Source of the DNA: JABDCI01 sp964475835
Lineage (GTDB): Bacteria > Verrucomicrobiota > Verrucomicrobiia > JABWAM01
Length of the DNA stretch: 60,616 bases
NCBI GenBank assembly: GCA_964475835.1
Contig: CAYYYL010000016.1
Span: 1-60,616 of the forward strand
Reading direction: 5' to 3'
Numbering within the stretch: position 1 is the stretch's first letter; every line of letters begins with the position of its first letter. This document shows, piece by piece, positions 34,824 through 44,048 of the stretch. The position numbers and the translations under genes are program-made. Under the pieces are notes generated by a model. The model was not told the DNA's origin and ran no database searches. It saw only the letters and a list, made by a program, of their open reading frames with translations.

Positions 34824-35486
34824 ATGTCCACGCCCGCGCTCCAAGAATTCGCCCGTTTGTTGCATGAGAAAACCCGTGAACAAGCCCTCTCAAAATCGTG
34901 TTCCAAGGGGGTCTGGGTTTTTCATGAGGGTGACGGTTATCAGGGGCCGTGGGTCCTTCACAATGGGAGTGTGGTGCTCGTCAAATCGTCAAGTGGCGGA
35001 AAGGAGCAGATTGTCCGCCAGGTGGAGTCGGGGGAGTTGTTCGCCGAGGTGCCGCTTTTTAAGGAGGTGGAATGGTATCCGGTTTCCGCGCGATGTGCTT
35101 CTGCGTGTGAGTTGAGTTTGATTCCCAAGGCTTGGGCGCGAACGGCGCTTCAGTCTGATCCATCCCTCTCATGGAAGGCGGCGTGCGCGCTTTCAGATCG
35201 GGTCGCGGAATTCCGGGATGCCATTTTTGATCTTACCCTTGCGGATGCCCGTCAGCGATTGCTGCGCTATTTTTTAAAACGTCTCGATGGATCCACCAAC
35301 CCCTCCCTTGGTGTGGTGCGGCTGGGCATTCCTCATCAGGACCTTGCCCTTCTTCTCGGAATCCGTCCGGAAAGTTTGTCCCGTGCCTTGAGCGAACTGG
35401 AACAGAGCGGGAAGATTAAGCGCTTGTCCCGCCAGAGCTTCCAACTATTTCCGGCCAATATTCTGCAAAGCGACAGGGAACTCTAG
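34824..35486 (+). CDS. Crp/Fnr-family transcription regulator (DNR/NNR-like)
   Basis: The 220-residue protein has a cyclic-nucleotide-binding-type beta-roll (about 25-110), a long dimer helix and a winged helix-turn-helix. The recognition helix RPESLSRAL carries E183-x-x-S186-R187, the set FNR uses to read TTGAT. Cysteines occur only at 26, 91, 95 and 121, so the N-terminal cluster that holds FNR's 4Fe-4S is missing. That favours a DNR/NNR-type sensor of nitrogen oxides. It lies next to an FNR-type box and divergent to the cupin operon. Confidence 0.88.
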   Translation: MSTPALQEFARLLHEKTREQALSKSCSKGVWVFHEGDGYQGPWVLHNGSVVLVKSSSGGKEQIVRQVESGELFAEVPLFKEVEWYPVSARCASACELSLIPKAWARTALQSDPSLSWKAACALSDRVAEFRDAIFDLTLADARQRLLRYFLKRLDGSTNPSLGVVRLGIPHQDLALLLGIRPESLSRALSELEQSGKIKRLSRQSFQLFPANILQSDREL

Positions 35487-35493
35487 TAGCTTG

Positions 35494-36870
35494 CTAGAAC
35501 CCCGTGGTCACCATCACATAGCCGAATTGAGCATCCGAGGATGTTCCCGTAGCTTGAACCAATCCTCCGCTGAAGAATTCACTGAATCCCCCACTGAGAC
35601 TTACGAATGGGTTGATCTTCCATGTTGCGGAGAAATCGACCTCCTCGCCGACGTGGGAGTCCACGTTCCTGTTGGAGGCAGGCGAACGAATGGTGGTGGA
35701 ACCGTTCATGCGATACCATCCGTCCTCGGTGGCAGCGAGCCAGAAGGAGTGCAATTCCATTTTGGCGGAGATGTCCTTGGATGGCTTTGCGGAAACACAG
35801 AGAGCGAGATCATGCATGTTTCGCCACCCGAATAGGTCCATCTGACCGTAGTACCGGTGATTGGAGGCCAGCAGGTTCTGGAAACTGGTATCCGTGCTGT
35901 TCCCCGGTTTTGAATCCCCGGAGGCAAAATCGTAAAGCACCGCAACCCGTGGTTGCCAGGGGATGTTTTTCCAGGTGTGTCCTCCTTCGATATGAGAGGC
36001 GAACGCATAGTGATCGATGGAGTGATTGACGAGTGGGGCGGGAGTTACTTTCCCGAATTGAAGCGTCTGTTCGATTTCATAGTCCCAATTTCCAAGTGTG
36101 TCCGGAAGAGATTTGAACCGAAAGCCCGGGGTCCAGGTTTCCTGGGCCTGGCCATTGTTCACATTGTTTTGATGCCGCCGGAAAATGACGTAGAGATCGG
36201 TCATCTGATCGAGCCACTCCTTGCTCGAAAAATAGACGCCCGCGAGCCGGTCATGACCATCGTCCTCATTAAATTGGGAACTTTTGACGAAAACGGGTGA
36301 AAGGAAGAAGGCGTCCAACTGGTGTTTGCCCCATGAGGCATGGGTGTCGAATCCGTCAAAGGATCGACTGAGGTTGCCCCAGTCGGGCAAACCCAGCAAT
36401 CGCTCGGAACCAAAGCCAATCGCCATGCGTCCCACCTTGAGGGATAAGGGGGCGGCCTTGGGATCGTTGAGTTCCATCCAGGCCTGCCGTAGATCGAATT
36501 CGTCATCACCTTCGGCGCCCTGCACCGTCGGGATATTGGGCCGTTTGCTCCCGAGTTCCCGTGAGTCCTGCCCCTGCAACATGAGGGTCATCCCTTCCGC
36601 AGGTTTGGCGGTCAGGCCAAGGCGGAAACGTTGGAGAAACCAGTCGTCATCGGTGACTGCGGATTTTGAGCTGTCGAAATCGTAGTTGTTATCCCGGGAT
36701 TCCCAGCGAACCCGCTCCTCCACACTCCACTTGATTTTATTATCAAGCATCGAACCAGGGGATTTATCCTCACCCTCCGCAGTGTAACCCTGAATGGTAA
36801 AAAGGGACATGATGCTGGCGAGCATGGTCAGAACGGCTGGTCGCCAAAGGAATGAAAGAGAATGATTCAT
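35494..36870 (-). CDS. Outer-membrane porin, alginate-export-like family
   Basis: The 458-residue protein has a signal peptide (about 1-31). Many amphipathic strands follow, with WFLQRFRLGLTAKPAEGMTLM early, VGRMAIGFGSERLLG in the middle, and a terminal Phe in FGYVMVTTGF. The body resembles the Alginate_exp family of 18-strand barrels. Placement 82 bp after narK suggests a role in admitting nitrate or another anion through the outer membrane, an inference from context. It is convergent with the regulator gene. Confidence 0.82.
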   Translation of the reverse strand: MNHSLSFLWRPAVLTMLASIMSLFTIQGYTAEGEDKSPGSMLDNKIKWSVEERVRWESRDNNYDFDSSKSAVTDDDWFLQRFRLGLTAKPAEGMTLMLQGQDSRELGSKRPNIPTVQGAEGDDEFDLRQAWMELNDPKAAPLSLKVGRMAIGFGSERLLGLPDWGNLSRSFDGFDTHASWGKHQLDAFFLSPVFVKSSQFNEDDGHDRLAGVYFSSKEWLDQMTDLYVIFRRHQNNVNNGQAQETWTPGFRFKSLPDTLGNWDYEIEQTLQFGKVTPAPLVNHSIDHYAFASHIEGGHTWKNIPWQPRVAVLYDFASGDSKPGNSTDTSFQNLLASNHRYYGQMDLFGWRNMHDLALCVSAKPSKDISAKMELHSFWLAATEDGWYRMNGSTTIRSPASNRNVDSHVGEEVDFSATWKINPFVSLSGGFSEFFSGGLVQATGTSSDAQFGYVMVTTGF

Positions 36871-36952
36871 GGTCTCATAATGCCTGAGAGAAGCCCAGAT
36901 TCCTCCACGCCGGTTGCGTGGAAACGGTCCGATTTTGCTCTGTCGTCGGCTG

Positions 36953-38467
36953 TTAACAGTGGGTGATAGACTGGGAGCGCCAGTAGTAGTAGGCGTTGAG
37001 AGCGAAGCAGCTCAATGCGAAGAGGGACATCATGACATAAGCCCATGCGGGTGAACCGAAATGGGTGATGCACCAACCGAGGATGAGAGGCGGGAAGAAG
37101 CCTCCGAAGGCGCCGATGCAACTGACGATTCCAATCATGGGACCCGCTTCCTTGGGATTGACGGTGGGGATGATTTTGAATACCGAGCCGTTACCAAAAC
37201 CTGAAGCCGCGCAGATCACCATGACCACGGTGAAAAATCCACGAAAGTCTGCTGGGGAAAGGAATCGTGCCAAACTGAACCCGCCCAGGGCCATCAACCC
37301 AACGGCGATGGCCGTCATTCTGCCTGCTCCCCAACGATCGGCGGCTGTTCCGCCGAGGGGGCGCATCACGGTGGCAACGAGGAGAGCAAGGGGCGCATAC
37401 ACGAGGGGGTTGGGAGCTCCTCCAGGAGCTTTTGCGAAAATTTCACGAATGATCAGCGGAAGAGATGCTCCCATGGCGACGAAAGCGCCAAAGGTCAGAA
37501 AGTAGAGATAAGAAAGAATCCATGTGTGTTTGTCCCGGCAGACGCGAAGTTGTGAGGCAAGTGTTTTGGGAGGGATGTCGAAATTCCTCGTTCCAAACCA
37601 GATTGCAGCAGCGCAGAGGAGGATACATGGAACCCATATCCATGCGGCGGTTTGAAGGTAGACGGGGGAGGTGCCCCCGCTTTTCAAGGTCATGGTCAAG
37701 GGAGCACCGATGCCGATCGCGGAGAGGCCGATGACGGCGGGAATGGTAAATTGGGCGACGGTGACGCCGAAATTCCCAAGACCATTGATCCCAAGCGCGG
37801 TTCCTTGAAGCCGTTTGGGAAACCAAAGGGTTACGGTTCCCATGGAAGTGGCGAAGTTGGCGCCAGCAAGGCCTGTGAGTGCAGACCAAAAGAGAAGAAT
37901 TCCATAAGGAGTTTGTGGATTGCTGAGTGCGTACCCTGTTCCAATGGCGGGGATGAGCATGAGGAGGGTGACGGTCGCATAGGCGTTTCGGCTTCCGAAG
38001 CGGGAGACGAACAGGCCATAGGGGATTCGAAGAAGGGAGCCCAAAATGACCGGGGCTGCCGTGAGCCAGAATTTCTGTTGTTGAGTCAGGTGGAAACCAC
38101 AGTCGTTCAGTTTGATGACGATGGCAGACCACATAAACCATACCGCAAAAGCAATCGTCAGGGATACAAAGCTGATGACGAGCGTTCGCCATGCGAGGGG
38201 TGCTTCTGGAAAGGGTTCGTACGATTTCGCCGCAGTGGGGCTGCGCATGGGGCCTGGGAGAAATCTCATCAGCCCAAGGCTTCCGAGGAAAAGAATGAGA
38301 GAGCCGTAGAATGCCGGCCAAACAATGCTCTGATTTCCGTCGAGGGAGGAGTTGAGGGTTGCCGTCAGCAGCCAGATCTGAAAGCAGACGACGCCGATTA
38401 ATAAAAGCAGAATCCCTCCAATCAGGGCATTGTTTTTTTCAGGGTGAGCAGGAGAAGATGGATTCAT
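36953..38467 (-). CDS. narK: Nitrate/nitrite transporter, MFS NarK family
   Basis: The 504-residue protein has 12 or more helices with NarK-type words. The nitrate signature region LTGLAGANFATSMGTVTLWF precedes QGTALGINGLGNFGVTVAQF, and the second signature appears near CAASGFGNGSVFKIIP. It imports nitrate and/or exports nitrite across the inner membrane. ATG 38467 overlaps the Rieske gene by 4 bp, which supports this start over a longer frame to 38671. Its presence makes nitrate the likely substrate of the adjoining molybdoenzyme. Confidence 0.93.
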   Translation of the reverse strand: MNPSSPAHPEKNNALIGGILLLLIGVVCFQIWLLTATLNSSLDGNQSIVWPAFYGSLILFLGSLGLMRFLPGPMRSPTAAKSYEPFPEAPLAWRTLVISFVSLTIAFAVWFMWSAIVIKLNDCGFHLTQQQKFWLTAAPVILGSLLRIPYGLFVSRFGSRNAYATVTLLMLIPAIGTGYALSNPQTPYGILLFWSALTGLAGANFATSMGTVTLWFPKRLQGTALGINGLGNFGVTVAQFTIPAVIGLSAIGIGAPLTMTLKSGGTSPVYLQTAAWIWVPCILLCAAAIWFGTRNFDIPPKTLASQLRVCRDKHTWILSYLYFLTFGAFVAMGASLPLIIREIFAKAPGGAPNPLVYAPLALLVATVMRPLGGTAADRWGAGRMTAIAVGLMALGGFSLARFLSPADFRGFFTVVMVICAASGFGNGSVFKIIPTVNPKEAGPMIGIVSCIGAFGGFFPPLILGWCITHFGSPAWAYVMMSLFALSCFALNAYYYWRSQSITHC

Positions 38468-38982
38468 GGGATGGGTTCGAGGAGTTGTTTGTCGTTGGGG
38501 TGAACAAAAACTTCGTTGTTCTGAACGAGGACTTGCAATTGTGGCAGGGGCCGGGGTGGAGGACCTTGAAGGACGGCGCCCGTGCGGGCATCGAAGTAGC
38601 CGTTGTGGCAGGGGCATTCGATTTTCCCGAGATCCTTCCGGTAGTACACGGCACAGGAGAGATGGGTGCATTTTTGCTCAAATATCCGCCATTCACTTTC
38701 ACTGAGCCGGATGAGAATGTAGGGAAGATTTGTGTCGGGGAGGGTGAACCCCTTCATGCCTCCGATGGGCACGTCCTCGACTTTGCAGAGGAGCACGGGA
38801 GAGCGAAGATCCTTTCTGGGCCAGAGGCGGTTTTTTACCGCAAGCCAGGCGTTGCCCACAAAGAGGCCGCCGGAAACCAGACAAAGGAACTTCGCAAATT
38901 CGCGTCGGGTGACGTGCTTTGCCTCTGTTCGATTGATTGGAAAATCGACCTGCCACGAAGGTTTTGGAGGAAGGGATTCCAT
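38464..38982 (-). CDS. Tat-exported Rieske 2Fe-2S protein
   Basis: The 172-residue protein begins with a twin-arginine motif (TRREFAKF, Arg26-Arg27) and a hydrophobic helix that would anchor it on the periplasmic side. Cluster ligands are C105-x-H107 and C123-x2-H126, with C110 and C125 forming the usual disulfide pair, as in bc1 Rieske proteins. It lies between the four-cluster ferredoxin and narK. A quinol-oxidising partner would be the NarI/cytochrome b-like protein of the same operon. That arrangement is inferred. Confidence 0.92.
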   Translation of the reverse strand: MESLPPKPSWQVDFPINRTEAKHVTRREFAKFLCLVSGGLFVGNAWLAVKNRLWPRKDLRSPVLLCKVEDVPIGGMKGFTLPDTNLPYILIRLSESEWRIFEQKCTHLSCAVYYRKDLGKIECPCHNGYFDARTGAVLQGPPPRPLPQLQVLVQNNEVFVHPNDKQLLEPIP

Positions 38983-38987
38983 GGGTG

Positions 38988-39551
38988 TCAGTCCACTTTC
39001 AAATGGGTGCTGCCTTTCGGCATCATGATGTTCACCTTGGTGTGAACGGTGGTTTGCCCAAAAAGAAAGGTGTTGACCGGTTCGCTCTGAGGACGCATCC
39101 GGGCTATCTGTTCCCTAGGTCCATAGAAGAGCGCTCCGCTGGGACACACCGTGGCACACATAGGTTTTTTTCCAATGGAAGTTCGATCGTAGCACATGTT
39201 GCATTTCATCATCAGATCCATGGGCTCCATTTTTTTGGGAACACCAAAGGGACATGCCAGAACGCAATTCGAGCAACCGATGCAACGCTCCGTCATTGCT
39301 GAATGAACGAGGCCATTTTCGTCCTGGGTGATGGCATAAGCCGGACAGACTTGGGCACAAGTTGGATCCTCGCAATGCATACACACCTGAACTGAGGTTT
39401 GTGGACTGATGAAACGATCCACAAAATCCACGCTGATCATGGGAGTTTGTCCATTGGTCTCACATTCGGCGCATGCCATTTCACATGCGTGGCATCCAAT
39501 GCAGCGCTGGGGATCCAGAAAGAACTCCAGGTTGGGATCAAGCGCTTGCAT
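38988..39551 (-). CDS. Four-cluster 4Fe-4S ferredoxin subunit (DmsB/NrfC-like)
   Basis: The 187-residue protein holds four cysteine groups: CIGCHACEMAC, CMHCEDPTCAQVC, CIGCSNCVLAC and CNMCYDRTSIGKKPMCATVC. This layout is that of electron-transfer subunits of molybdoenzymes, wired between a membrane subunit and the catalytic subunit. There is no Tat or Sec signal, so it stays in the cytoplasm, matching the catalytic subunit. It overlaps the catalytic gene by 14 bp. Confidence 0.93.
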   Translation of the reverse strand: MQALDPNLEFFLDPQRCIGCHACEMACAECETNGQTPMISVDFVDRFISPQTSVQVCMHCEDPTCAQVCPAYAITQDENGLVHSAMTERCIGCSNCVLACPFGVPKKMEPMDLMMKCNMCYDRTSIGKKPMCATVCPSGALFYGPREQIARMRPQSEPVNTFLFGQTTVHTKVNIMMPKGSTHLKVD

Positions 39552-41751
39552 GGGCGGCGACCTCCTTCCAGGATGGAGCGATTTTTCCGAGGGGTTCGAG
39601 CCGACAGGCGCAAACTTTGAATTCAGGAATTTTTGAAATCGGGTCGAGCGCGCCTGTGGTGAGCTGGTTGGCGGATTTTTTTCCAGGCCAGTGATACGGA
39701 ATGAACACCGTGTCCTCCCGGATCGTTTCCACGATTTGTGCGGGAAATTCGGCGTTTCCCCGTGCGGTGATCACCCGCACCAGCTCGTGGTCGCGAATTC
39801 CATGTTGCTTGGCCAGTGTGGGATGGATTTCAAGAAGAGGTTCGGGGTATTGCTCGACAAGTTTACCGATGCGACGCGTCTGGGTGCCGCTCAGATATTG
39901 GGAAACGACCCGGCCTGTCGTCAGAATGACCGGATATTCCGGACTTGTCACTTCGGCGGGTTCACGATAGGGGATTCCGTGAAAGTGCGCTTTTCCATCT
40001 GGCGTGCAAAATTTTCGATCCTCCCAGAGGCGTGGGGTGCCGGGATGATCCAGAGTGGGGCATGGCCAGAAGACACCCATCTGGCGCTCGATTTTTTCGT
40101 AAGTGATGCCGTAGTAATCTGCCGTGCCTCCACGAGAGGCTACCCGTAGTTCATTAAAAATGTCCTCGGCTTTGGTGAAGGCGAACTTGTCTCCTGCGCC
40201 CAAACGTTTAGCGAGATCGAGCAGGATGTGCCAATCCACCCGAGCTTCCCCTGGGGGGGTGATGGCCTGACGGATGCGGATGACACGCCCTTCAGCTGTG
40301 GTCACCGTGCCCTCGTCTTCCTCGTGAAGGGATCCCGGGAATACGATGTTCGCATAACGGGCTGTTTCGCACATGAAAAAGTCGATGCAGGCGTAGAAAT
40401 CGAGTTTCTCGAATGCCTCCCGAACAAAATTATTGTTTGGAAGGGAAACCATGGGATTGAAACAAAGACTGAGAAGACCACGAATTTCCCCTCGATGAAT
40501 GGCTTCTACGATCTCATACGCACTTAATCCCTTGCGGGGCAGTTCTGGTTCGGGAACACCCCAGACTCCTGCGATATAGTTACGGTGCTCGGGATTTTCG
40601 ATATCCCGGTTTCCCGGGAGCTGGTCGCATTTGTGACCGTGCTCGCGTCCTCCCTGGCCATTGCCCTGACCGGTAATGGTTCCGTATCCACAAAAAGGCT
40701 TTCCAATTCGTCCGGTGGCCAGCACGATGTTGATGCATGCAAGAACGTTGTCGACTCCCTTGGTGTGATGTTCGATTCCACGGGCGTGAAGTAAAAAGCT
40801 GGTCTTGGCTTTTCCCCAAAGCTCGGCGGCTTGCATGATTTTCCCAGACTCAATCCCCGTCACCTGTTGCGCCCAGTCAAGGTTGTAAGATTTGACGGTT
40901 TCCATTGCCTGATCGAATCCGCTGCAGTGGTTTTTAATGAAGTCGTGATCCAGCCAATCGTGGAGAATCAACTGGTGTAGGATGGCTCCGTAGAGGGCCG
41001 AATCCCGGCCAGGCTTTACAGGTAGATGGAGATCCGCCGTTCGGGCGAGGGGGGTAACGCGGGGATCCACCACAATGATTTTCGCTCCGTGGTCACGTGC
41101 CTGCCAGAGCCAGTGGGTCAGAGTGGGAAATGTCTCGCTGACATTGCTTCCGCAGACCATGATCACTTCGGTTTGTGCAAGATCGGCGAACGAATTGGAG
41201 ATTCGATCGAGACCGAATGCTTTCTTGTTTCCGGCGCCTGCACTTACCATGCAAAGGCGGCCATTGTAGTCCAGGTTTCTGGTTTTCAGCGCCAGACGGG
41301 CAAATTTTCCGACGAGATAACTTTTTTCGTTCGTAAGTGAAACGCCGGAGAGCATCGCAAACGCGTGTTTGCCGTGAAGGGCCTGGATACGCTGGATCTC
41401 GCGCACGGTGGTATCAAGGGAGTCCTCCCACGAAGCTCGAACAAATCCTGTTTCCGTCCGGCGAAGGGGATGAAGTAGACGATCGGGATGCTGGTTCTGC
41501 ATGTAGCGCTGAACGCCCTTTGGACAAAGTCTTCCTTCATTAAAAGGAAATTCTTCCCATGGTTCGAAGCCCACAATACGGTTGCTTTTGACGAGCAACT
41601 TGATTCCACACTGCATGCCGCAGAAACAGCAGTGGGTTTTTACGACATGATCCGGTTCGTCCCGGCCAGGAAATCCCTCCGGGGAGGGATAGTTGAGGCG
41701 GGGACCAAATTCGTGGATCAGCGATTGCTCGGAAATGGGGAGAGTGGCCAT
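39538..41751 (-). CDS. Molybdopterin nitrate reductase, Nas/Nap type catalytic subunit
   Basis: The 737-residue protein has an N-terminal 4Fe-4S site C41-x2-C44-x3-C48-x27-C76. NGRLCMVSAGAGNKKAFG follows, with Cys167 at the position of the molybdenum ligand in NapA/NasA, not the Asp of NarG. Later come the MGD-binding segments VVDPRVTPLARTADLHLPV and TTGRVVSQYLSGTQTRR. No Tat motif is present, so it works in the cytoplasm. The BFD-type 2Fe-2S tail of many NasA proteins is absent. narK and Moco genes support nitrate, but another oxoanion or formate is possible. ATG 41751 was chosen; 41811 would overlap the previous gene. Confidence 0.88.
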   Translation of the reverse strand: MATLPISEQSLIHEFGPRLNYPSPEGFPGRDEPDHVVKTHCCFCGMQCGIKLLVKSNRIVGFEPWEEFPFNEGRLCPKGVQRYMQNQHPDRLLHPLRRTETGFVRASWEDSLDTTVREIQRIQALHGKHAFAMLSGVSLTNEKSYLVGKFARLALKTRNLDYNGRLCMVSAGAGNKKAFGLDRISNSFADLAQTEVIMVCGSNVSETFPTLTHWLWQARDHGAKIIVVDPRVTPLARTADLHLPVKPGRDSALYGAILHQLILHDWLDHDFIKNHCSGFDQAMETVKSYNLDWAQQVTGIESGKIMQAAELWGKAKTSFLLHARGIEHHTKGVDNVLACINIVLATGRIGKPFCGYGTITGQGNGQGGREHGHKCDQLPGNRDIENPEHRNYIAGVWGVPEPELPRKGLSAYEIVEAIHRGEIRGLLSLCFNPMVSLPNNNFVREAFEKLDFYACIDFFMCETARYANIVFPGSLHEEDEGTVTTAEGRVIRIRQAITPPGEARVDWHILLDLAKRLGAGDKFAFTKAEDIFNELRVASRGGTADYYGITYEKIERQMGVFWPCPTLDHPGTPRLWEDRKFCTPDGKAHFHGIPYREPAEVTSPEYPVILTTGRVVSQYLSGTQTRRIGKLVEQYPEPLLEIHPTLAKQHGIRDHELVRVITARGNAEFPAQIVETIREDTVFIPYHWPGKKSANQLTTGALDPISKIPEFKVCACRLEPLGKIAPSWKEVAAHASA

Positions 41752-41755
41752 CGGA

Positions 41756-42796
41756 TTATCCAAAAAGTTGACGGTTGCGTGACTGGAGATGTGCTTTTGC
41801 AAGCGCTGCACGCTTGCCTTTGGGGCTCAGGTCCAGATGGGATCCGCCCTCGTTCAGGCGGTAGTCGAACCCGAGTTCGTGGGTGATCTGTTTGAGGTCG
41901 TCGATCTGGAGTTGCGAGGCGAAGGCGTCCTTGGTGTGTGGGCATACGGCTTGTGGTCCCAGGTTTCCCTCCCGACGATAGATGGCGATTCCAAGTTGTG
42001 CGGGCCGTTGAAAGATGTGGAAAAACTTTCCAAATGGCATCCAGATGAGGAATAAAATCACTGCGATCGCGTGGGTGATGGCCATGAATTGATGAGCCCT
42101 TCCCTGCATGAACTCGTAGTCGAGAGTCAATCCGAGTCCCGTTGCCGAAATCGCGAGCAACAGGACCAACGGAAGCCAGTCCCCTTCGAATGTTTGAACC
42201 GCACGGATACCCGCATGAATGAGTCGACGACGAAGAATGATGGTCACGCCTGCGATCACTCCAAGGGAAGCCCAGTCAAGGATGTGAAAAATGAAGTAAC
42301 CCAGACAGCTGTGAATGGGGAATTCGAACGTGGGAAATCCGAAAACACACGACCTATATGTGTCAATGGTTCCGGGTTTAAGTTCGAAGTGAACCCATCC
42401 GAAGGTCAATGGAAGCGTGACGGCGAAGGCGAGGAGGCACCCCCACGCCATGAGCATATGGCCGGTCCAGCGCCATCCTCCACGTGCAAGGACGAATCGC
42501 TGGGCGATTCCATCCTGAAGGAAGCGATAGACCAGTGCCCATCCGTGTCCTAGAAACCTATGGCTGAAGAAAAGCTGCCATCCACGTTTCCAATAGAGTC
42601 TTGTAGGAGGACGCTGGAGCCATACACAATACCGGTAGACTATGCCAAAACAGGCAAAGATGGTGCCAAAGAGATAGGCGATCAGGGCGGCGTCAAAATT
42701 TTGAAGGCGCCGTGAACCGATGATAATGGATCCGATCAGGATTCCAACGGATAGGACAGCCCAACTGAGAGCCTTAAGATTTAAGGTCCGGAACAT
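41756..42796 (-). CDS. NarI/cytochrome b-like membrane subunit
   Basis: The 346-residue protein has six hydrophobic helices (about 8-27, 33-58, 115-138, 165-195, 215-235, 240-268). Histidines lie in several of them (WTGHMLMAW, FPIHSCLGYFIFHILDW, AHQFMAITHAI, KFFHIF), as expected for b-type heme ligands. A soluble tail of about 70 residues follows. It heads the reduction operon, 4 bp before the catalytic gene. It probably anchors the enzyme and takes electrons from quinol. I do not recognise an exact named family. Confidence 0.72.
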   Translation of the reverse strand: MFRTLNLKALSWAVLSVGILIGSIIIGSRRLQNFDAALIAYLFGTIFACFGIVYRYCVWLQRPPTRLYWKRGWQLFFSHRFLGHGWALVYRFLQDGIAQRFVLARGGWRWTGHMLMAWGCLLAFAVTLPLTFGWVHFELKPGTIDTYRSCVFGFPTFEFPIHSCLGYFIFHILDWASLGVIAGVTIILRRRLIHAGIRAVQTFEGDWLPLVLLLAISATGLGLTLDYEFMQGRAHQFMAITHAIAVILFLIWMPFGKFFHIFQRPAQLGIAIYRREGNLGPQAVCPHTKDAFASQLQIDDLKQITHELGFDYRLNEGGSHLDLSPKGKRAALAKAHLQSRNRQLFG

Positions 42797-42808
42797 GTTT
42801 TGAGGGGC

Positions 42809-42850
42809 AGCCTACCCCCAACCCTCGGAAAACTCCCTGATCTAGATCAA
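42809..42850 (-). promoter_or_regulatory. FNR/DNR-type box and class II-spaced -10 for the nitrate operon
   Basis: Read on the minus strand, TTGATCTAGATCAG (42837-42850) matches TTGAT-N4-ATCAA at all but the last base. Exactly 22 bp further comes TAGGCT (42809-42814), which keeps the TA....T core of a -10 box. The geometry equals activation from -41.5. The start codon is only about 6 nt past the predicted transcription start, so the leader would be very short. Confidence 0.7.
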
Positions 42851-42854
42851 GAAA

Positions 42855-44048
42855 CTATGGAAAAATGGAGGTGAATTCCACCTTTCGTGTGGAAGACCCC
42901 CTTCCAGGCGGAATGCGGATGATAATGTTGGAGCGAGTGAAAGCTCCCAAACAATGGGAGCCCATCTGGTGATGAGGGTGAACCCATCCCCCCCGTTGGG
43001 AGCCCAGAAAAAAGAGCGTTTTATCTTTGGGTATTTGGATCGAAACGGTTGCTTTTTGACGTGTCCATCTGGGAGCCGCTTCGGAGTGTCCGATCATTCG
43101 CAACAGGGCCGGCCGGATGTAGAGGTGAAAGCAGATGACGGCGGAAAGGGGATTTCCTGGAAGACCGAACCAATAGGTGTGGTCCCGCACGCCGAAGATG
43201 AAAGGTTTTCCCGGTTTTTGGGCGATTTTCGAAAATAGAATCCTGAATCCACATCGACGCGCAACCTCTGGCAACTCGTCGTGCGGGCCGACCGATACGC
43301 CGCCGGTGGTGATCAACACATCGCAACGACGGCAGGCGACGGCAAACGACCTGCGGATCAGGGTGGCGTCATCACGAAGAATGGGGGTGAGGATGGGTTG
43401 AACCCCGAGTTCCTTCAAGGCCAGGGATAGCGCCAGCCCGTGAGTGTCACGCACCTGGTCCGTGCGCGGTTTGCGATTCCATTCAACGACCTCGTCTCCG
43501 GAACGCATCAGAACCACATGGGGCATTCGATGGACGTGGGCGTGCCGGATTCCGAGCCCTGCAAGCCAGGCGATGCTTGCGGGGGTCAGCACCGTGCCTG
43601 CTTTCGCCGCGGGTTTCCCTTTGAGAATTTCCTCCCCCTTTCGACGGATATTTTCACCCCGAACAATGGAGGAAAAAACCTCGATTTGGTTTCCAAGAAC
43701 CCGAACGTCCTCCTGCCGGATCACCGAATCCGCATCGCGGGGGACCATGGCTCCTGTGGAGATGCGAATGGATGTTCCTGGACTGAGCGACCGACGCGTT
43801 TTTTTCCCAGCAGCGGATTCGGCGATGATTTTTAGACGGACGGGTTGTCGCCGTCGGGCGCGTCGGACATCCACCGCCCGAACGGCGTAACCGTCCATGG
43901 CGGAATTGTCGAAGCGGGGAAACGAGTCCCGGGCGCGGAGGGGGCGTGAAAGCACGCGACCTGCGGTTTGGGGAAGCGATTGAAGGATCTCCCCGGTTGG
44001 ATGGATGGTGGAGAGAATAAGACGGAGGGCGTCATCCGGGTGAATCAA
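42855..44048 (-). CDS. moeA: Molybdopterin molybdotransferase MoeA
   Basis: The 397-residue enzyme inserts molybdate into adenylylated molybdopterin. Motifs are PRFDNSAMDGYAVRA, IRISTGAMVPRDADSVI, the MogA-like core DVLITTGGVSVGPHDELPEV and FGLPGNPLSAVICF. It is the last of the seven-gene cofactor operon and overlaps moaCB by 4 bp. The nitrate operon follows after a 58-bp gap that holds an FNR-type box. Confidence 0.95.
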   Translation of the reverse strand: MIHPDDALRLILSTIHPTGEILQSLPQTAGRVLSRPLRARDSFPRFDNSAMDGYAVRAVDVRRARRRQPVRLKIIAESAAGKKTRRSLSPGTSIRISTGAMVPRDADSVIRQEDVRVLGNQIEVFSSIVRGENIRRKGEEILKGKPAAKAGTVLTPASIAWLAGLGIRHAHVHRMPHVVLMRSGDEVVEWNRKPRTDQVRDTHGLALSLALKELGVQPILTPILRDDATLIRRSFAVACRRCDVLITTGGVSVGPHDELPEVARRCGFRILFSKIAQKPGKPFIFGVRDHTYWFGLPGNPLSAVICFHLYIRPALLRMIGHSEAAPRWTRQKATVSIQIPKDKTLFFLGSQRGGWVHPHHQMGSHCLGAFTRSNIIIRIPPGRGSSTRKVEFTSIFP

